Below, in pieces: positions 59,337-64,000 of a stretch of 64,000 bases of DNA (its first letter is position 1; every line of letters begins with the position of its first letter). The translations under genes were made by a program, and so were the position numbers. The stretch is from Flaveria trinervia (lineage: Eukaryota > Streptophyta > Magnoliopsida > Asterales > Asteraceae), in assembly GCA_025506515.1 (NCBI GenBank), contig JACCIX010000502.1, positions 186,001 through 250,000 on the forward strand, read 5' to 3'. Below the pieces are notes generated by a model. That model had not been told where the DNA came from. It searched no databases and was given only the letters and a program-made list of their open reading frames with translations.

Positions 59337-59879
59337 CTGAAACACAAAACACATGATCATTAGTACATAATACATCAGAATTCAGTTCTAAGTGTAGTGT
59401 TTCACTTTCATTCTGATTCATTCATGCGAATGAATCATGCGACTGGAGTCATTCGGTTGTTCTTAAGTACGACTGAGCTCATTCGGTTGAATGAGACATG
59501 CGATTGAGTTCAATCTGCCGACTAAGTCTGCGATTGGTTCAGTCGGCCGACTGAACTCATTCGGGTGGTTCATTCGGCCGAATGACCCAATCGCAAGGTT
59601 CAATCGTGCGATTGGAGTTCCTTCGAACGACCAGTCGCTTGCCCCACTGTTCGATCGCCTATGGGTCGAATCTTGACCAATTTAAGTCGTTTAACAGTGT
59701 TTAATGGTCCATTAGACTCGCCTACTTGTCACTAATAACCTATTAAACTTAATTTTAACATTTTGCTTAGTTTACGTAGGTGATTAGGTCATTTCACAGT
59801 TCGGTTCTTGATTCAATCAAGTGTCTCTTATGTAGGTTCGGTAATCTTCAGATTTTGGTAAGATTCAAGAGTAATGTAC
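59337..59879 (-). other. Putative leader intron upstream of ORF3 in element F
   Basis: TAG/GTACATTAC donor-like site at 59881-59873 and acceptor TGTGTTTTGTGTTTCAG ending at 59337. The pyrimidine-rich acceptor is stronger than in B. Confidence 0.42.
59416..59645 (-). repeat. Dyad-word array in the ORF3 leader of element F
   Basis: Contains the 18-bp perfect palindrome TTCAGTCGGCCGACTGAA at 59538-59555 and the 16-bp palindrome TCATTCGGCCGAATGA at 59570-59585, among other half words. Confidence 0.85.
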
Positions 59880-60019
59880 CTATAAAATCGTCACTCGAAT
59901 GTAAGAAACTCAACAGCAATGTAAATCAGGATCTGTAGCAATTTTTGGCAGAGTAACGGGAAGAATGCGATTTGGGTGCGATTTTGGTGTGATGAGGAAC
60001 ATGCGATCGACTGAGGCCC

Positions 60020-60330
60020 TTAAATACTGAACCTAAGTTCAATCGGTCGACTGGCCTCATTCGCTCAGTTCATTCGTGCGACTGGGGCTCAGTCGTACGA
60101 TTGGCCTAGTCAATCGCATTCAGTCGGCCGACTGAGTCTCAGTCGGTCGACTTCCTCATTCGGTCTCTTCATTCGCATCCTCAGTTGACCGACTGAGCCT
60201 CAGTCGGTCGACTGCTTCATTCTCCCCCTTCTATTCGGTCGAATGGATCATTCTTATGCCCATTCGGGCGATTGGAGCCATTCGCATAGTTGGTCCATAT
60301 CCATGGTCCAATCGTGCGTATGGGTCACAC
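60020..60330 (-). promoter_or_regulatory. Internal promoter-like block of element F
   Basis: TATTTAA at 60020-60026 on the - strand, a 13-bp gap, then the word array 60040-60330 with a perfect TCAGTCGGCCGACTGA at 60120-60135. The layout equals that in element B. Confidence 0.6.
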
Positions 60331-60416
60331 TTAGTGAGTTTACAGTCATTTTGAACATTTTACTTTTAAGACCCTTTTAACTTTTGACAATAACATTATG
60401 AGCTCTTAACCAATTC

Positions 60417-60515
60417 AGTCACCTCAGACGTGACTCTTTTAAACACTTTGTCACCTCTGACGTGACTCTTTAAACTTTGAAGACATGTGGCCATCTCAGA
60501 CATGACCCTTTTAGG
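60417..60515 (-). repeat. Tandem TCACCTCAGACGTGAC units in element F
   Basis: Three units of about 33 bp; B has two. Located upstream of the internal block relative to ORF3. Confidence 0.55.
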
Positions 60516-61077
60516 TGAGTTAATTCTCTGATTTTCCTGATGTAATCCGACAGACACACACACAAAAAAAATAAACTAGAAACTTAAACTAAATACAAAA
60601 ATAAAATTTGTTTTTGGACTTTTGTGAGAGATAAAACCCTAAGATGGAAATCAACGGGATTTGGTTCCGGAATCGAACGCTTCAACTTAGATTGACCACA
60701 CCTGGACCAATTCAATTTTGGAATCATACAGGTACATCAAATCATTGGGGACTTGTTATCAAAATCTTTTGATGCTCAATTCTTGGTGTTCATCCAGAGT
60801 CATTAGCAGCTTTAGGATATCATACTGGAACTCTTAGATTACCACATTGATTTGAACTTTCAAGAATTGCAGCCACAATGATTGTCAATATGTTGTCCAC
60901 TTAAATCCATACACAGACTCTTGACTCAAACTGGTGATTTTTTGGGTTTATTATTTCAATGAACATTTGTGGATCCCACACTTATATGGTAATCAACATT
61001 CCTCAGGAGCTTTTGAGCGTCTACGGTTATTTTTACAAGAAGAGACTATTCTTAGAGCTATCAAGGAGAACCAATCC

Positions 61078-61182
61078 TCAGGTCAGTGCCATCGCACAGC
61101 AAAAGGCGGCAAACAACAATGAATTCTAGAATATCTAGGTTATGCTTATCCTCAGGTCAGTGCCATCGCACAGCAGAGAGGC
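61078..61182 (-). repeat. 31-bp direct duplication in the element F spacer
   Basis: Counterpart of 16020-16124 with the same 74-bp offset; the first copy has a small deletion (CAGCAAAAGGC). Confidence 0.65.
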
Positions 61183-61756
61183 ACAACCTATCTCCTTGTT
61201 AGAGCAGCTTAATTTTCTTTTGCACCAAATGCACCAACAACATAAGTCATTAGCTAGAAAGCATTTTTCTTCATTTTTTCTGGTGCTTTGCTCTATTTAT
61301 GGTCATCCGCACACGTTTGTGGCGTTTACATGCTCATTACCCCTTATTGGAATATTGTTGATTGTGTTCAACAGCGATAAGATGGGAACCCACAGTCAGT
61401 TGAACCACTTAGTTTGATCTTGAGATCACCAGTCGGTCTAGTCATCTATTGTGTTGAATCTACCGACATATCAATTGTGGTCTAGCAACCTCTAGGTCTA
61501 CTCTCATTGTGTTACCTTTAGAGTTACCAGTTTTTCTATCATCTTCCCTTTGATATTGCTTAGCTACACAGACCTATACTTTGAATATTTGCACCTTTTC
61601 TAAATTAGGATTTTAAAGTCCCTCTTGACTTGTTCCTGTATACTATCATATTCCAAAGGGTTTGAATTGGTATCACAGATACGATCTACCTTGTATCAGC
61701 TTTTCACTCCTTCTCCCTCGGTTTCCTCTTTTTTTTTTAATGTTGCTTGCTGACTT

Positions 61757-61772
61757 ATTCTCCCCCTAAAAT
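61757..61772 (-). other. Internal polypurine tract of element F
   Basis: On the - strand ATTTTAGGGGGAGAAT, just past the RNase H end; counterpart of 16692-16706. Confidence 0.55.
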
Positions 61773-61899
61773 ACTAAAATCAAACCTGGTTTAATATTTT
61801 AGGATTTTAATAAACAGCAAATAACATGAGTTTAATTTAAACAAACTAAAATAAACAAATAAAATAAAATAAAATAAAATTAACTAAACTACATCGGAC

Positions 61900-62693
61900 T
61901 ACACATGATCATCATCAGGAATAACATCATTTTCTTTTTAACGCTGTTGACCTCTAGCAAATATTGAAAACGTGGTTTATCAAAGGCTTTAGTATAGAGG
62001 TCAGCGCGTTGAAAATCAGTATTAATTTTTACCACATCAATTAAGTTCTTTTCAAAACAATCTCTTATGAAATGATATTAATACCGATATGTTTGGTCTT
62101 AGGATGTTGGACCGGATTTTTAGTTACTGCAATTGCAGCAGAGTTATCTACAAAAATAGGAGTAGATGGAATGTTAACCGTAATCCCACATTTGCTGTTG
62201 AATCCGGATGATTTGTGAACAGCAACTTGCAGCAGCAACATATTCGGCTTCACAGGTTGACAATGCAACCGATGTCTGCTTCTTACACTGCCAGGTAATT
62301 AATCTTCTCCCAAAGAATTGACACCCTGCTGATATAGACTTGTAGTTCATCTTGCAGCCTCCGTAGTCCGAGTCACTATACGCCGTGAGCTCAAAATCAT
62401 CATCATGAGGATACCACAACCCAAGTGTGGGTGTACCCTTTAGATAGCGAAAAATCCTTTTGACCCCGATCAGATGATTGACCTTAGGTTTAGCCTGATA
62501 TCTAGAACATAAACATGTCGCATACATGATATCAGGTCTAGAGGCAGTGAGATACATGAGGGATCCAATCTTTCCTCGGTACATTGTGGCATCCACCAGA
62601 TCTCCATTTTCATCAGGGGCTATGTCATGATTCGTAGCCAGTGAGTACGGGCAGCAGATGCATTCTCCATGTCAAAGCGATTGAGAATGTCTC
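61900..62693 (-). pseudogene. Element F RNase H and end of pol
   Basis: GSLMYLTASRPDIMYATC, YSDSDYGGC, LSTCEAEYVAAAS and FVDNSAAIAVTKNPVQH are all present, closely matching element B. Frame breaks lie near 62175 and 62640, and the last part runs to about 61905. Confidence 0.88.
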
Positions 62694-63600
62694 TTACGTA
62701 CTTGGTCTGATGTAGAAAGATCCCATTTGGTGTTGATCCACCTGTAGCCCGAGAAAGAACTTCATCTCCCCCATAGCACTCATCTCAAACTCTTTCTGCA
62801 TAACTGCTTCAAATTCTTTGCATAACTCTTCGTTCTTTGAACCAAAAATTATGTCATCAACATAGATTTGTACGAGCAGTAGGTCGCCATCTTTTTCTTT
62901 AATGAACAGCGTGCAGTCAATGACTCCCCTGCGAAAGCCGTGTTTCGCAAGATGAGTCGAGAGTTTCTCATACCAAGCTCTTGGAGCTTGATGAAGCCCG
63001 TATAAAGCCTTGTCGAGCTTGTAGACTCTATCCCGATGATAAGGATCTTCAAATCCCTCGGATTGACTGACATAGACTGTTTCTCTAATTTCCCCATGAA
63101 GAAATGCACTCTTCACATCTAATTGATAGACTTTAATCTTCATGTACGATGCATAGGCAAGGAAGATACGAATGGCTTCCATCCTTGCCACGGGTGCAAA
63201 CACCTCATTGTAATCAATTCCCTCGACTTGGCGAAATCCCTGAACAACCAGTCGAGCCTTGTTCCTGATAATGACCCCTTGGTCATCTTTCTTGCATTTT
63301 AAAACCCATTTGGTGCCAATGACCTTAGCACCTTTAGGCCTATCCACCAGAGACCATACACCTAACTTCTTGAACTAAGAAGTTCTTCTTGCATTGCACT
63401 CACCCACGCCTCATCATTTAGTGCTTCACTGACATATTTTGGCTCAACCTGTGAGACAAAACACCAATGGCACAATCATGAATATATCCCTTTTCCATAA
63501 CAGAGGCATAATCAGCTGAGTACAGCTGATTTCGGGTTTGTACTCCTGAGCGGACATCCCCAATGACATTGTCTAAGGGATGATAAACGTTTAGACGTGA
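62694..63600 (-). pseudogene. Element F reverse transcriptase
   Basis: A clean frame at 63347-62694 with TKWVLKCKKDDQG, ARLVVQGFRQVEG, DVKSAFLHGEI, LYGLHQAPRAWYEKL and intact YVDDIIFGS. It continues into MKFFLGLQVDQ without the indel seen in B. The N-terminal part (63350-63600) is in another frame after an indel near 63375. Confidence 0.9.
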
Positions 63601-64000
63601 TCCTGGAGTAGTAGGAACATTGGTTCTTCATCTAAGGTAGTTGGAGTTTGAGGCTCTGACGTCGAAGGTGCACCACTGGTAGATGCATGTGGACTTGCAG
63701 GGACTGGAACCGGTTCCTCCTGACTGTTCTGGGTATCTTCTTCAGCTTCATTTTCAGAGGAGGTGTCACTATCGTCGATTACTCCCCCTGAATGAGTAGA
63801 TGATTCTCCCTGTGAGCTAGATGTTGGTGGATTCAAGCTATCATACATCATTCATGTAGCTAATTCATCATCCGACGGAGAGAGAGGAATGTTGAAGGAC
63901 TTGAAGAATCCATCATAGTCAAAGAAGTAGGCGGGTCCTTTGCCAGTAGGTGGTGTGGTGAATCGCTGAACATCAACATTACACCAAACTTCTACTAGAC
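63591..64000 (-). pseudogene. Element F integrase-RT linker, cut by window edge
   Basis: Ser/Thr/Glu/Pro-rich low-complexity frame (63851-63591), preceded by a FFDYDGFFK-type segment near 63930. The integrase begins just beyond the right edge. Confidence 0.65.

Larger units (their letters stand above)
55197..64000 (-). mobile_element. Element F: second copy of the element B family, right end outside window
   Basis: It corresponds throughout to element B with an offset of roughly 45 kb, in the same order: 3' LTR, PPT, ORF3, leader, internal promoter-like block, spacer, internal PPT, RNase H, RT, linker. The left flank GTTAA (55192-55196) is the expected duplication; its partner is outside. 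It differs from B at many positions, so it is an independent insertion useful for comparison. Confidence 0.93.

Overview
The window is a stretch of flowering-plant nuclear DNA (probably a eudicot; the family cannot be fixed from sequence alone) built almost entirely from retrotransposons. The evidence is the set of Ty1/copia and Ty3/gypsy domains, the 12-bp primer-binding site TGGTATCAGAGC matching plant initiator tRNA-Met, 5-bp target duplications, long LTRs, TA microsatellites and DNA-transposon relics. I found no intact host gene.

Layout. (A) 1-10183, + strand: an old SIRE-like Ty1/copia element cut by the left edge, with broken gag, protease, integrase, RT and RNase H, a third open region and a probable 3' LTR. 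(B) 10184-24260, - strand: a nearly complete 14.1-kb SIRE-like element with both LTRs, PBS, PPT and a perfect AATTC target duplication, inserted in the tail of A. 24266-27284: gene-free, with one tRNA-like unit. (C) 27290-36112, + strand: a complete but frameshifted Ty3/gypsy chromovirus (Tekay-like; 1.9-kb LTRs, GTATA duplication). 37317-39360: a related solo LTR. 39361-44304: relics (copia PBS, CACTA-like end, TA tracts, a 77-bp inverted repeat, a Helitron-like end). (D) 44310-46854, + strand: a small internally deleted Ale/Retrofit-like copia element. 46860-53149: AT-rich DNA with a gypsy protease relic, a gag relic and a second Helitron-like end. (E) about 52550-55196, + strand: the 5' part of a decayed copia element. 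(F) 55197-64000, - strand: a second copy of the B family, inserted in E and cut by the right edge.

The most interesting object is the 3' cassette shared by B and F. Past pol lies a polypurine tract, then a promoter-like block, a long leader and a third open region (ORF3). The block repeats the LTR promoter design: an array of dyad-symmetric words (CA-x-TCG-NN-CGA-x-TG) ends 13 bp upstream of a TATA-like box. The same 13-bp gap occurs in both LTRs of B (12 bp in the F LTR) and in the internal blocks of both copies. ORF3 encodes a possible nuclear protein: an N-terminal domain, a basic NLS-like motif, a Pro/Thr-rich linker, a coiled coil, an acidic tract and a C-terminal Trp-rich domain, with no visible membrane segment. 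In both copies a 138-145 bp AT-rich segment with GT/AG ends interrupts ORF3, and removing it would keep the frame; a second GT/AG pair brackets most of the leader. I infer a gene-like, probably spliced, separately promoted third unit. Element A has a similar plan with a different word (CTTC-S-GAAG), and the chromovirus LTRs carry a third word array (CATGCGCC), so family-specific word arrays recur across unrelated elements here.
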